From assembly GCA_938020445.1 (NCBI GenBank), contig CALIIC010000036.1, positions 17,579 through 81,578 on the forward strand: DNA of 64,000 bases. Direction: 5' to 3'. Under the pieces are notes generated by a model. That model ran no database searches. It saw nothing but the letters and a program-made list of their open reading frames with translations, and had not been told where the DNA came from. Source of the DNA: an uncultured Flavobacteriaceae bacterium (lineage in GTDB: Bacteria; Bacteroidota; Bacteroidia; Flavobacteriales; Flavobacteriaceae). Shown here piece after piece: positions 8,184 to 16,618 of the stretch. The first letter of the stretch is position 1; every line of letters starts with the position of its first letter. The translations under genes and the position numbers were made by a program.

Positions 8184-10049
8184 TTAAATAAACTTTTTAT
8201 CAATTTCATTCTCTGTAATGGTGACATATACCGGCTTATGAAAGGGGCTCACCAATGGTTCTTTACAGGCAAACAAATCATTTACCAAGGCCAATTGCGA
8301 AGCACTTTCCAGTATTTCCCCTGTCTTCACTGCCAAAGTTTTCGCCAGGGTTTTTGATAAAATATCGGTTTGCGAAAAATTCGCATCCGTCAACTCTTGT
8401 TGACAGTCGGCAATTAATTGGTCCAAAACCATACCTACTTCACTTTCTGCGACCAATAGCGGAACTCCAGAAACCGAAACCGATTCTTCTTCCATCGCAT
8501 CAAATACAAAACCTACCGCATTTAGGGTATCCTTTATTTCTTTTAATACGACGATATCCGCTCTTGAAAAAGATAACGAAAGTGGAAACAATAATTGTTG
8601 GCTAACGGCTTGTTTTATGGTACTGTTCCTTAAAAACTTCTCGTACAAAACCCGTTGATGGGCACGACTCTGATCAATGACCACCATACCCGATTTAATG
8701 GTAGTTACAATGTACTTTCTTCGCAATTGAAAGGTTTTCGCAGTAGACTCCATGGGTTCAGACTGGCCATCAAAAATAGAACCTGTAATGGTATCCGATT
8801 CGAATTGCAAACTACTAAAAGCTTCATCTTTCCCCATTTTTGATTCCAAGCCCACGTAAAGGCTTTCCCAAGCTTGCCCGCCATTATCCGATTTTGACGC
8901 TCTTTGGTACGATTTAGTAGCCACCCCCTCACTCTTGGATTCTGAAAACGGGTTAAAACCTGCATCTACCGTTACCTTTGGTAGCTCCACACCCTTATTT
9001 TTATATGCATAGGGTGTCTCTAAATTCGGGTCGGCATCAAAATCAATGGATGGCGCCACATGAAACTGTCCCAGACTGTGTTTGACAGCTGATCGTAGAA
9101 TCGCATACAGCGTATGTTCATCATCAAATTTGACCTCTGTTTTTGTAGGATGTATATTAATATCAATAGATGCCGGATCCACTTCTAAATACAGGAAATA
9201 GCCCGGATGACTATCCGGTTTCACCAATCCCTCAAACGCCGAAACCACAGCGTGATGCAGGTAGGGGCTTTTTATAAATCTATTGTTTACAAAAAAGAAT
9301 TGCTCTCCCCTACTCTTTTTGGCAAATGCCGGTTTGTTGATAAAACCTGAAATTTTCACGACCTGTGTATCTTCACCCACAGGCACTAATTTTTGATTTG
9401 CCTTACTTCCAAAAATATGCACGATCCGTTGCCGTAGATTGCTTATTGGGAGTCCAAAAAGTTCACTGCCATTTACGTAATAATGAAATGCTATTTGCGG
9501 GTGTGCCAATGCCACTCTATGAAACTCGTCTGTAATATGGCGCAATTCTACCGTATCCGATTTTAAAAAATTGCGTCTTGCCGGTATATTAAAAAAAAGG
9601 TTTTTGACAGCCATGGAAGTGCCTTTCGCCACTGCACTGACTTCTTGGAAAATTAGCTTACTACCTTCTATCTTTAAATGCGTGCCCACCTCTGCATCCG
9701 CCAATTTCGTTTGCATTTCTACATGAGCTATCGCTGCAATAGAAGCCAAGGCTTCACCGCGAAACCCTTTGGTTGAAAGTTGAAAAAGGTCTTCTGCCCT
9801 AGTAATTTTAGAAGTGGCATGTCTTTCAAAACTCAGGCGGGCATCGGTCTCGCTCATTCCTAAACCATCATCAACGACCTGAATCAAGGTTTTACCACCA
9901 TTTTTAATGATTAATTTGATGGCTTTCGAACCTGCATCAATCGCATTTTCGAGTAATTCTTTAACGACCGATGCGGGCCGCTGAACAACTTCTCCCGCCG
10001 CAATTTGATTGGCAACGTGATCTGGTAACAGTTTAATGATATCCCCCAT
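8184..10049 (-). CDS. mutL: DNA mismatch repair protein MutL
   Basis: 621-residue GHKL ATPase that links MutS mismatch recognition to downstream repair. N-terminal motifs are complete: ENAIDAGS (motif I), DDGLGMSETDARLSFERHATSK (motif II and ATP lid, residues 60-81) and GFRGEAL (motif III). A variable linker spans about 340-430, followed by the C-terminal dimerisation domain. The endonuclease signature DQHAxxERxxYE appears here as DQSRAHQRVLYE (459-470), and the CPHGRP-like site appears as SPFHKP (601-606), so the metal site looks altered (see findings). The gene abuts the rhomboid gene downstream and overlaps the small membrane protein upstream by one base. Confidence 0.96.
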   Translation of the reverse strand: MGDIIKLLPDHVANQIAAGEVVQRPASVVKELLENAIDAGSKAIKLIIKNGGKTLIQVVDDGLGMSETDARLSFERHATSKITRAEDLFQLSTKGFRGEALASIAAIAHVEMQTKLADAEVGTHLKIEGSKLIFQEVSAVAKGTSMAVKNLFFNIPARRNFLKSDTVELRHITDEFHRVALAHPQIAFHYYVNGSELFGLPISNLRQRIVHIFGSKANQKLVPVGEDTQVVKISGFINKPAFAKKSRGEQFFFVNNRFIKSPYLHHAVVSAFEGLVKPDSHPGYFLYLEVDPASIDINIHPTKTEVKFDDEHTLYAILRSAVKHSLGQFHVAPSIDFDADPNLETPYAYKNKGVELPKVTVDAGFNPFSESKSEGVATKSYQRASKSDNGGQAWESLYVGLESKMGKDEAFSSLQFESDTITGSIFDGQSEPMESTAKTFQLRRKYIVTTIKSGMVVIDQSRAHQRVLYEKFLRNSTIKQAVSQQLLFPLSLSFSRADIVVLKEIKDTLNAVGFVFDAMEEESVSVSGVPLLVAESEVGMVLDQLIADCQQELTDANFSQTDILSKTLAKTLAVKTGEILESASQLALVNDLFACKEPLVSPFHKPVYVTITENEIDKKFI

Positions 10050-10348
10050 TACTTTGGCAGGAATATAGAGAGGTCAAAATCGATGATATATAGAAATATC
10101 AGCAACAGTACTCCGAGAATAATTAGAAAACGAATTTTTAGATTACGATCCCCTTCTTTTCGTAGATCTGACATAGCAGAGCCAAGCTTTCGCTTTAAAC
10201 CCCGTTGTGTATCTACCGTACTGCGATACTTATCAAAACGGTGCTCTAGTTTAAAAGGGCTGTCGCCATTTTCGTTTTTATAGTAACGCGGGGAATAGCC
10301 GAAAGTTCGGTTCTTTTTTAGTTTCGTTATTTTATTAAATACTCCCAT
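10049..10348 (-). CDS. Small membrane protein upstream of mutL
   Basis: 99 residues from the ATG at 10348 (MGVFNKITKLKKN). An upstream ATG at 10372 is in frame, but the -7 promoter box TAACTTTG lies between the two at 10354-10361, so the downstream start is preferred. The protein has a basic N-terminus, the segment FGYSPRYYKNENGDSPFKL, a central basic region and one transmembrane helix near the C-terminus (about 74-92), ending DFDLSIFLPK. It is a conserved flavobacterial protein, and relatives are often labelled 'riboflavin synthase subunit beta'. That name has no support here, since real ribH is the next gene upstream. Function unknown. Confidence 0.75.
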   Translation of the reverse strand: MGVFNKITKLKKNRTFGYSPRYYKNENGDSPFKLEHRFDKYRSTVDTQRGLKRKLGSAMSDLRKEGDRNLKIRFLIILGVLLLIFLYIIDFDLSIFLPK

Positions 10349-10353
10349 ATATT

Positions 10354-10361
10354 CAAAGTTA
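10354..10361 (-). promoter_or_regulatory. -7 promoter box for the small membrane protein-mutL unit
   Basis: TAACTTTG on the minus strand is an exact match to the Bacteroidota -7 consensus TAnnTTTG. Only five bases separate it from the ATG at 10348, so transcription would start at or next to the start codon. No good TTTG -33 element is visible at the usual 19-base spacing. Confidence 0.55.
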
Positions 10362-10558
10362 CTTAAAATCAAAAAACATGCCGTAAATCGACTGCCAATT
10401 TTTGTTAACAGATCCTAGGTGCCAATGGTCGTTAACCCCTATAGTACATATGAAAGTTACGGATTAATTATGAGGAAACAGTTCCTGCAGGGAACAAGGC
10501 CAATAGATTCCACATTCGTTTAAAAGCGAAAACAGAAAAACTAAATTTGTAGATGGCA

Positions 10559-11041
10559 CTATCTACCTAAAACAGCCATTTTAATAGCGGCTACCGCAGC
10601 TTCGGTGCCTTTGTTGCCATGTATACCCCCGCTCCTGTCTATCGCTTGCTGTAAGGTGTTATCGGTCAGTACGCAAAAGATTACCGGGGTATCGAATTGT
10701 ATATTTAAATCTTTAATCCCCTGCGCCGCAGCACTGCAAACAAAATCGAAGTGTTTGGTTTCCCCTTGAATAACACTACCAATTGCAATAACGGCATCTA
10801 GCTCTTGCGTAGAAATCATTTTTTTACAGCCATAAGTAAGTTCAAAACTCCCCGGCACATCCCAGCGCAAAATGTTCTCCAGTTTTGCCCCGCATTCAAG
10901 CAAGGTATCTTTTGCGCCTTGAAAAAGACCATTTGTGATTTTTGTATTCCATTCAGAAACAACGATCCCAAACCGGAGCTGTTCCGCGTTTGGGATCGTT
11001 GTTTTATCGTAAACAGATAAATTTTGATTGGCAGTAGCCAT
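10559..11041 (-). CDS. ribH: 6,7-dimethyl-8-ribityllumazine synthase
   Basis: 160-residue lumazine synthase, the penultimate step of riboflavin synthesis (condensing the ribityl-aminouracil with dihydroxybutanone phosphate). Key motifs are VVSEWNTKITNGLFQGA (residues 27-43, aromatic Trp31 and substrate-binding Asn32), VPGSFELTYGCK, and IGSVIQGETKHFDFV, with the catalytic His97. The length matches the family, which assembles into icosahedral shells or pentamers. The start codon overlaps the stop of the TPR gene by one base, indicating coupled translation. No other riboflavin gene is nearby, and no FMN riboswitch is visible upstream. Confidence 0.96.
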   Translation of the reverse strand: MATANQNLSVYDKTTIPNAEQLRFGIVVSEWNTKITNGLFQGAKDTLLECGAKLENILRWDVPGSFELTYGCKKMISTQELDAVIAIGSVIQGETKHFDFVCSAAAQGIKDLNIQFDTPVIFCVLTDNTLQQAIDRSGGIHGNKGTEAAVAAIKMAVLGR

Positions 11042-11808
11042 TAACTTCCACTTTTGGCCATTCCGATGAAAGCATCGATGCTTCGCGCTTCATCAGACTT
11101 GGAAAATTCATTTTTAATTCTTTCGAAATATTGCAACGCTTTCTCTTTTTGCGACAACTCCAAAGCAGTTACTCCCGCCTTGTACAGAAATTTAGGTGTT
11201 GTATATTCGTTTGTGTTATGCGTCAATGCGCCTTCATAATATCCCAATGCTTCCGAAGGTTGGTTCAATTGCATAAATGCATCTCCCAAGCCACCTTTCG
11301 CCATAGCTCCCAACACCGCATCATCAGATGAAAAATCCCCTAAATGAGCAATGGCCTCTTGGTATTGCTGCATATTCAAATACGCCATTCCCGCTGAGTA
11401 GTTCGCCAAATTTGCCGCCTTGGTTCCGGGATACTCATCTATAATATCCAAAAAACCATATTTTCCTTCACCGCCTTCCAAGGCCAAGTTGAAAAGAGAA
11501 TCTTTTTGTGCCGTAGCACTCAAGGCCTGATCAAAGTATTGCTGCGGATAGTACAATTCGTTCGCCGCGTTCGCATCTTTTGGCTTCTGCACAAACTGGT
11601 TGTACGCCAAATAACCCAATAAGGCAACTGCGACCACACCAATGACCCCTAAAATATAGTTTTGGTTGTTAGAAACCCATTCCTCGGTTTTTGAAGCACT
11701 TTCGTCAAGGGTACTAAAAACTTCCGCAGTAGTACTTTCTTGCTCATCTAAACGCTGCTCTTCTACCTTGTCTTTCGGTTTATAGCCCCTTTTTTTATAT
11801 GTAGCCAT
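11041..11808 (-). CDS. YfgM-like TPR membrane protein
   Basis: 255-residue protein with a charged cytoplasmic N-terminus (about 1-50), one transmembrane helix (about 52-70, [18 protein letters not shown]), and an external TPR region. Repeats are visible from about 120: [40 protein letters not shown] and [20 protein letters not shown]. This topology matches the YfgM/ancillary SecYEG-translocon or 'tetratricopeptide repeat-like' family, whose members help export chaperoning. It is the first gene of a two-gene unit with ribH, an arrangement common in Flavobacteriia. Confidence 0.85.
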   Translation of the reverse strand: MATYKKRGYKPKDKVEEQRLDEQESTTAEVFSTLDESASKTEEWVSNNQNYILGVIGVVAVALLGYLAYNQFVQKPKDANAANELYYPQQYFDQALSATAQKDSLFNLALEGGEGKYGFLDIIDEYPGTKAANLANYSAGMAYLNMQQYQEAIAHLGDFSSDDAVLGAMAKGGLGDAFMQLNQPSEALGYYEGALTHNTNEYTTPKFLYKAGVTALELSQKEKALQYFERIKNEFSKSDEARSIDAFIGMAKSGS

Positions 11809-11829
11809 TTTCTTTTTTTATTGGTCGCG

Positions 11830-11837
11830 CAAAAATA
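11830..11837 (-). promoter_or_regulatory. -7 promoter box for the TPR-ribH unit
   Basis: TATTTTTG on the minus strand matches TAnnTTTG exactly and lies 21 bases upstream of the ATG at 11808, in the short divergent space shared with recF. A clear -33 box at proper spacing is not visible. Confidence 0.5.
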
Positions 11838-11935
11838 AAGTTTTTATCCAAAACGGGAAGGGTATTTATTCGTTATTTTTGGATATTTTGCCAACCATCG
11901 CATCAAAGTCCAATTTACAACTTGATCAAACTTGC

Positions 11936-13015
11936 ATGTTCCTAAAAAATTTAACCCTGATCAACTATAAGAATTTCGATTCAAAAGAGCTCGAATTCGA
12001 CCATAAGATCAATTGTTTTGTAGGCGCAAACGGCATTGGAAAGACCAACATTTTAGATGCCATTTACCATCTGTGTTTTGGCAAAAGTTATTTCAATCCG
12101 CTAGCGACCCAGAATGTACGCCATGAGGCCGAATTCTTTGTAATCGAAGGCCTTTTTAAAAAAAATGAACGGGATGAGAAAATCGTTTGCAGTTTCAAAA
12201 AAGGATCCAAAAAAATAATCAAGAAAAATGGGAAGACGTATGACAAACTTTCTGACCATATTGGTTTTCTTCCCTTAGTAATTGTTTCTCCGGCCGATAG
12301 AGATTTAATCATTGCCGGTAGCGACACGAGAAGAAAGCTAATAGATTCGGTTATTTCTCAATCGGACAAGGCCTATTTGCAAGATTTAATCAAGTACAAC
12401 AAGGTACTTGTGCAACGCAACTCGCTCTTAAAATATTTTGCGGCCAACCAAACCTTTGATATGGACACCCTATCGGTGTACAATGAGCAACTACATCAAT
12501 ACGGTACGTCAATCTTCGAAAAAAGAGCACTCTTCCTAAAGGCCTTTATTCCAATATTCAAGAAGCAATATCAAAAAATTGCGGGGGATGCCGAAGCGGT
12601 TTCGCTAGGGTATGAAAGTAAGATGCTACACGAACCATTGGCTTCCTTGTTAGAAAAAAATCAGGAACGCGATCGCGCCCTCCAATATACCAGTGTCGGC
12701 GTTCATAAAGATGACCTTAGTTTTACCATTGAAGGGCATCCGATCAAAAAATTCGGGAGTCAGGGCCAACAAAAATCTTTTTTGATCGCCTTGAAGTTTG
12801 CACAGTTTCAGTTTATCAAAGAGCAAGCAAAAACCACCCCAATCTTGCTTTTGGACGATATTTTTGATAAGTTGGATGCGCAACGGGTTTCTCATATCGT
12901 TTCCTTGGTAAATGACGAGAATTTTGGGCAATTATTTATTAGTGACACCCATGCCGATCGTACGGAGGAGGTCGTAAAGAAAATTCATCAATCGTATAAG
13001 ATTTATAAATTGTGA
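11936..13015 (+). CDS. recF: DNA replication and repair protein RecF
   Basis: SMC/ABC-like ATPase that loads RecA at gaps with RecO and RecR. I choose the ATG at 11936 ([14 protein letters not shown]), giving 359 residues. A longer frame from the TTG at 11879 would add a tail not found in RecF proteins. Walker A GANGIGKT is at residues 30-37. [19 protein letters not shown], the signature [17 protein letters not shown] and Walker [13 protein letters not shown] are all present in order. It starts a plus-strand run with a lipoprotein, a DUF721 protein and a Crp-type regulator. The neighbouring DUF721 gene is a known RecF companion in other phyla. Confidence 0.96.
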   Translation: MFLKNLTLINYKNFDSKELEFDHKINCFVGANGIGKTNILDAIYHLCFGKSYFNPLATQNVRHEAEFFVIEGLFKKNERDEKIVCSFKKGSKKIIKKNGKTYDKLSDHIGFLPLVIVSPADRDLIIAGSDTRRKLIDSVISQSDKAYLQDLIKYNKVLVQRNSLLKYFAANQTFDMDTLSVYNEQLHQYGTSIFEKRALFLKAFIPIFKKQYQKIAGDAEAVSLGYESKMLHEPLASLLEKNQERDRALQYTSVGVHKDDLSFTIEGHPIKKFGSQGQQKSFLIALKFAQFQFIKEQAKTTPILLLDDIFDKLDAQRVSHIVSLVNDENFGQLFISDTHADRTEEVVKKIHQSYKIYKL

Positions 13016-13089
13016 TTTTACTGGTACCTAAGGCGAAAAGAAAGACGTTGGAGCCCCATTTAAATGCTCGAAAACTGAAATACAACGGT

Positions 13090-13509
13090 ATGAAAAAATT
13101 AATTCACCTATCATTTCTATTCTTTGTAGCATGTCAAAGCGAGGTTTCAAAAGAAGATTTAAAACAACTCAATGGTTATTGGGAAATTAAGAAAGTGGTA
13201 TTCCCTGATGGGACCACCAAAGAATATAAAAGCAGCAGTACGGTCGACTATTTTGAAATAGAGGACCTAAAAGGCTTTCGCAAAAAAGTACAGCCAAAAT
13301 TGAACGGCACGTATGATACTTCGAACGATGCCGAACTATTTACAATAGTGAAAAAAGAACATGGTTTTCAAATGGTATATAAAAACGAATTAAGTGAATG
13401 GAGTGAAACGCTCCTATCTTTGCATGAAACTTCTTTTTCGGTCGTGAACAAAGAAGGGGTCCGCTATGATTACAACCGATTTGAGCCTATAGAATTACCC
13501 CCCAAATAA
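13090..13509 (+). CDS. Small lipoprotein, lipocalin-like
   Basis: 139 residues from the ATG at 13090. The upstream part of the frame (from 13012) would put a charged stretch before the signal peptide, so it is excluded. MKKLIHLSFLFFVAC is a lipoprotein signal with Cys at 15. The remainder contains LNGYWEIKKVVFPDGTTKEY, the opening pattern of lipocalin-like lipoproteins of Bacteroidota (often DUF-type 'lipocalin family'), followed by alternating beta-strand-like segments to the end. It sits between recF and the DUF721 gene. Function unknown. Confidence 0.75.
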   Translation: MKKLIHLSFLFFVACQSEVSKEDLKQLNGYWEIKKVVFPDGTTKEYKSSSTVDYFEIEDLKGFRKKVQPKLNGTYDTSNDAELFTIVKKEHGFQMVYKNELSEWSETLLSLHETSFSVVNKEGVRYDYNRFEPIELPPK

Positions 13510-13533
13510 TGTATCAAGAAGAGAAATTCAATT

Positions 13534-13830
13534 ATGGCTAAAAGAAAAAATGATCACCAACAACTCGGAGAAGCCCTGCAGTCTTTCATTAAGGAAAACC
13601 GACTTCAAAAAGGGATCGATAAAGTAGCGGTAAGAGACGCATGGGCCAATCTTATGGGCAATGGTGTCAATAATTACACCACCTCGGTAGAGCTGCAAAG
13701 CAATACCTTGTTCGTTTCCCTCTCTTCATCGGTATTAAGGGAAGAACTGAGCCATGGCAAATCAAAAATAATTCAAATGTTGAACGAACAATTGGGAAAG
13801 GATTTGATAAAAAAAATAGTACTTCGCTAA
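13534..13830 (+). CDS. DUF721 (DciA-like) protein
   Basis: 98-residue DUF721 protein. The family includes DciA, the ancestral loader/operator of the replicative helicase DnaB in bacteria without DnaC or DnaI. It has the usual pattern: a helical N-terminus LGEALQSFIKENRLQKGID, then VRDAWANLMGNGVNNYT (the W-x-x-[LI]-[MV]-G core), a beta pair around ELQSNTLFVSLSSSVLREELS, and a C-terminal KIIQMLNEQLG. It lies close to recF, as in actinobacteria. The family assignment is firm; the helicase-loading role in this organism is inferred. Confidence 0.85.
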   Translation: MAKRKNDHQQLGEALQSFIKENRLQKGIDKVAVRDAWANLMGNGVNNYTTSVELQSNTLFVSLSSSVLREELSHGKSKIIQMLNEQLGKDLIKKIVLR

Positions 13831-13845
13831 GTTAAATTGTGGTCT

Positions 13846-14415
13846 ATGAAGGAATTGGAGCAGTATATTGTTTCCTATTTTGGCATTCAAACTGTTGACC
13901 TTCAAAAGCTTTTGCCATTTTTTGAAATTCAACAGCTTTCTAAAGGCGATTTTTACGTACAGCAAGATTTCTATTGCGATGCCTTGAGTTTTGTGAAAGA
14001 GGGGTTTCTACGCATTTATGCTGATACGGAAAAGAAGGAAGTAACGCAGTGGATATCATCAAAAGGCTATTTCGTTACTGATTTGGGAAGTCTTGTTTTC
14101 AATTCAAAAGCGCGTTTCAGTATTCAAGCACTTACGGACTGCGAATTGTTCACCATACGAAAAAGTGACTATCAAAAAATTCATGAGGTCATTGCGAATT
14201 GGCCCGTTTTGGAAAAACTGTTCTTGGCGAAATGTTTTGTTACCTTGGAAGACCGCGTTTTTCAATTATTATCATTACCCGCTACAGAAAGATATCGCCT
14301 CTTCTTTGAACAGAACAAAGAACTTTTCAACCATGTACCCTTGCAATTTATTGCCTCTATGCTCGGCATGACACCAGAAACGCTGAGCCGTATTCGGGCC
14401 GATAGTAGTTCTTGA
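13846..14415 (+). CDS. Crp/Fnr-type cyclic nucleotide-binding regulator
   Basis: 189 residues from the ATG at 13846; the TTG nine bases upstream is not needed. The N-terminal cNMP-binding beta-roll (about residues 20-125) includes KGDFYVQQDFYCDALSFVKEG and IQALTDCELFTIRKSDY. The C-terminal winged helix-turn-helix is short, with VPLQFIASMLGMTPETLSRIR as recognition helix. The phosphate-binding cassette of true cAMP receptors (RSA-type) is not obvious, so the ligand is unknown. It lies 15 bases after the DUF721 gene and in the same direction. This type of short Crp regulator is common in Bacteroidota. Confidence 0.88.
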   Translation: MKELEQYIVSYFGIQTVDLQKLLPFFEIQQLSKGDFYVQQDFYCDALSFVKEGFLRIYADTEKKEVTQWISSKGYFVTDLGSLVFNSKARFSIQALTDCELFTIRKSDYQKIHEVIANWPVLEKLFLAKCFVTLEDRVFQLLSLPATERYRLFFEQNKELFNHVPLQFIASMLGMTPETLSRIRADSSS

Positions 14416-14473
14416 TATATGTCAAGCAAACCAATTATTGATTACAAGACCTTTGCTGTCTAAATTATGCGCA

Positions 14474-14887
14474 ATGACAATTAAAACCGCTATTGAAATC
14501 AATGCCAAACCGGAACAGGTCTGGAATATACTGCTCGATTTTGAATCATACCCCAAATGGAACCCATTTATATGCACAATTACGGGCAATGCAGAAGAGG
14601 GAGCATATCTTTCCGTTGCTATTGGTGACATGACTTTTAAGCCGAAGGTGCTACAGAATAAAAAGCCATACGAATTCCGTTGGTTGGGACATCTTTGGTT
14701 CAAGGGCCTGTTTGACGGAGAGCATGTTTTCAAGATTACACAACTTACAGAAAACAAAATACTTTTTGAACAAAATGAGCACTTCAAGGGAATCCTGGTG
14801 CCATTTTTTAAATCAAAACTAAACAAGGAAACCAAACAAGGCTTTGAAGCGATGAACAAAGCTTTGAAAGGTAGATCTGAGCAATAA
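14474..14887 (+). CDS. SRPBCC (START-like) domain protein
   Basis: 137 residues from the ATG at 14474 (MTIKTAIEINAKPEQVW). The N-terminal EINAKPEQVWNILLDFESYP and KWNPF are classic for the SRPBCC/polyketide-cyclase-like hydrophobic ligand-binding fold. A long C-terminal helix, FKSKLNKETKQGFEAMNKAL, closes the cavity. It lies 58 bases after the Crp-type gene on the same strand and could be its target, though that is only positional. No ligand can be predicted. Confidence 0.82.
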   Translation: MTIKTAIEINAKPEQVWNILLDFESYPKWNPFICTITGNAEEGAYLSVAIGDMTFKPKVLQNKKPYEFRWLGHLWFKGLFDGEHVFKITQLTENKILFEQNEHFKGILVPFFKSKLNKETKQGFEAMNKALKGRSEQ

Positions 14888-14924
14888 AAAAAGCCCGGAG
14901 CACCGAAGTGTCCAGGCCTTTTAA
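14886..14924. terminator. Bidirectional terminator-like hairpin between SRPBCC gene and ndk
   Basis: An A-tract, then GCCCGGAGCAC, loop CGAA, GTGTCCAGGC and CTTTT form an imperfect stem-loop flanked by A- and T-runs on both strands. It lies between two convergent genes, so it can end both transcripts. Confidence 0.7.
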
Positions 14925-14937
14925 ATAGCTGATTTTC

Positions 14938-15357
14938 TTAGTAAATTTCTCTGCCGGCAAAATGAAACGCACCTTCGATGGCTGCATTCTCATCGCTGTC
15001 AGAACCATGTACCGCGTTCTCACCAATATCCTTGGCAAAAAGCTTTCGTATGGTTCCTTCCGCCGCTTCGGCAGGATTTGTAGACCCGATCAACGCTCTA
15101 AAATCTTCCACAGCATTGTCTTTTTCCAAAATGGCGGCAACAATTGGTCCCCTTGTCATAAAAGTAACAAGTTCCCCAAAAAATGGGCGCTCATTATGAA
15201 CTGAATAAAAAGCTTCCGCATCCCTTTTGCTTAATTGTGTGTATTTCATAGCGACGATTTTGAAACCGGCACCCGTTATTTTTTCCAATATAGCCCCAAT
15301 GTGTCCATTCTCAACAGCATCTGGCTTTAACATCGTAAACGTTCTTTTCGTAGTCAT
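14938..15357 (-). CDS. ndk: Nucleoside diphosphate kinase
   Basis: 139-residue NDK that equilibrates nucleoside di- and triphosphates by a phospho-histidine intermediate. [19 protein letters not shown] opens the protein. [17 protein letters not shown] forms the nucleotide-binding segment, and the active-site His117 sits in NAVHGSDS. Length and motifs are canonical. It is transcribed alone from its own promoter (15375-15405) and ends at a hairpin shared with the convergent SRPBCC gene. Confidence 0.98.
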   Translation of the reverse strand: MTTKRTFTMLKPDAVENGHIGAILEKITGAGFKIVAMKYTQLSKRDAEAFYSVHNERPFFGELVTFMTRGPIVAAILEKDNAVEDFRALIGSTNPAEAAEGTIRKLFAKDIGENAVHGSDSDENAAIEGAFHFAGREIY

Positions 15358-15374
15358 TCTTTAAAAATTTTGCG

Positions 15375-15405
15375 CAAAAATAAGCTTTTCCCTACAATTC
15401 ACAAC
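15375..15405 (-). promoter_or_regulatory. Bacteroidota-type promoter for ndk
   Basis: On the minus strand GTTG, 19 bases, then TATTTTTG. The -7 box matches TAnnTTTG exactly and the -33 box matches TTTG at three of four positions with ideal spacing. It lies 17 bases upstream of the ndk ATG. Confidence 0.65.
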
Positions 15406-15493
15406 TATATTTAGCAGCGCATATGCTATTAAAATTGACGGCTCTGGCACAGCGGTCTAAGAGCATTTAGGAATAACGGATGGTAATTAAGTA

Positions 15494-16543
15494 CTAATAC
15501 TTGCGGGATAGCTCATTTAAGACTTCCCCATCATCCCCGACCATAACAAACTGCGCAGTTCGGCTTAAAAAATCGAATCGCAACAACCCAAAACTTTCTG
15601 TAGCCACAACACTTCCCACGCGAAAGGGATTGTGTTCTTCTTTGAAATTGCTGTACGCATGCGTAAGGCCACTGCTTGTAAAATCGATCAATGGGTAGTC
15701 CAATCCGGTGATTTCTATCTGCGAAAATTCAGAAATATGACGGTCACCCGAAAGCACTATTGCCCCTTTGACCCCACTATCTGAAATTAGCTTTTTCAAA
15801 CGATCTACCTCATGTGGAAAATTCCCCCAACACTCCCATCCATGCTCGTTTGACAACACCTGAATACTACTCACAAGTATTGTGAAATTCGCCGTAGAAG
15901 TCTCCAATTCTTTTTGAAGCCATTGCCATTGAGTCTCCCCCAGAATAGTGCCTTCCCCATATGCGTTGGGTTTATTTCTTTTGTCAGAATCGTGGTCAGG
16001 AGTAAGTGCGGTTCTGAAATAACGCGTGTCTAGGACGATGACTTTTACACTACCATTCCATAGTTTGTACTCGTGCGATGTATAAATACCCTCCTGGGAC
16101 CTTCTAGGACTGTCTTTTGGCACCCGCATAAAATCCATAAAAGCTTGCTGGCTCACTCTTTTGATGGGAAAATCTACCCCGGCATCATTTTCACCATAGT
16201 CATGATCATCCCAAGTACCAATTACAGGAATTGTGGCCGCCAATTTGCGATAACCGGAAACGGCGCTTTGTTCTTCATACATAGCACTGATTTTTTCTAT
16301 ATCCTCCGTATCGGCATAAATGTTGTCACCACCCCATATCCAAATATCAGGTTCCGCATCGAGGACATCGTCCCATAAAACATTATCAATGGTGCTTTTA
16401 TTACAAGACCCGAAAGCAATGGTAAAATCTACCTTCATATCTTGCGCCGCGTTTCCTCCCAAAACTTTAGCATTGTTATTCTGCCTTGCTTTACAACCCA
16501 GTAATACAATACAACTCAAAACTAACATTAATGTTCTTGTCAT
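15494..16543 (-). CDS. PhoD-like metallophosphatase lipoprotein
   Basis: 349 residues from the ATG at 16543, chosen because MTRTLMLVLSCIVLLGC is a lipoprotein signal peptide with its Cys at 17. The further-upstream ATG would precede it with a non-signal tail. Motifs of the alkaline phosphatase D/PhoD metallophosphatase fold follow: AFGSCNK, WGGDNIYADTED, GTWDDHDYGENDAG and SGDRHISEFSQ, which supply the metal ligands. The product is probably an envelope phosphodiesterase/phosphatase. It is divergent from the DHH gene, with 75 bases between their starts. The substrate is not known. Confidence 0.88.
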   Translation of the reverse strand: MTRTLMLVLSCIVLLGCKARQNNNAKVLGGNAAQDMKVDFTIAFGSCNKSTIDNVLWDDVLDAEPDIWIWGGDNIYADTEDIEKISAMYEEQSAVSGYRKLAATIPVIGTWDDHDYGENDAGVDFPIKRVSQQAFMDFMRVPKDSPRRSQEGIYTSHEYKLWNGSVKVIVLDTRYFRTALTPDHDSDKRNKPNAYGEGTILGETQWQWLQKELETSTANFTILVSSIQVLSNEHGWECWGNFPHEVDRLKKLISDSGVKGAIVLSGDRHISEFSQIEITGLDYPLIDFTSSGLTHAYSNFKEEHNPFRVGSVVATESFGLLRFDFLSRTAQFVMVGDDGEVLNELSRKY

Positions 16544-16580
16544 CCATTCCTTATTTATTCCTGTAAAAATAGCCATTTCC

Positions 16581-16613
16581 ATTGAAGCCCTATAGTATTA
16601 AATTGTATCTTTG
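16581..16613 (+). promoter_or_regulatory. Promoter for the DHH phosphoesterase gene, box next to ATG
   Basis: ATTG, 21 bases, then an exact -7 box TATCTTTG at 16606-16613. Five bases separate the box from the ATG at 16619, so the transcript should start on or within a base or two of the start codon. Confidence 0.6.
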
Positions 16614-16618
16614 CCCGC

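Noticed and set aside
10049..10348. Naming the small membrane protein 'riboflavin synthase beta subunit'
   Set aside because: Sequence is unrelated to RibH; true ribH is at 10559-11041.
11879..11935. TTG-start extension of recF
   Set aside because: The ATG at 11936 gives the canonical N-terminus; the extension has no family support.
14422..14859. Minus-strand frame opposite the SRPBCC gene
   Set aside because: Shadow of a real gene with good family match on the plus strand.
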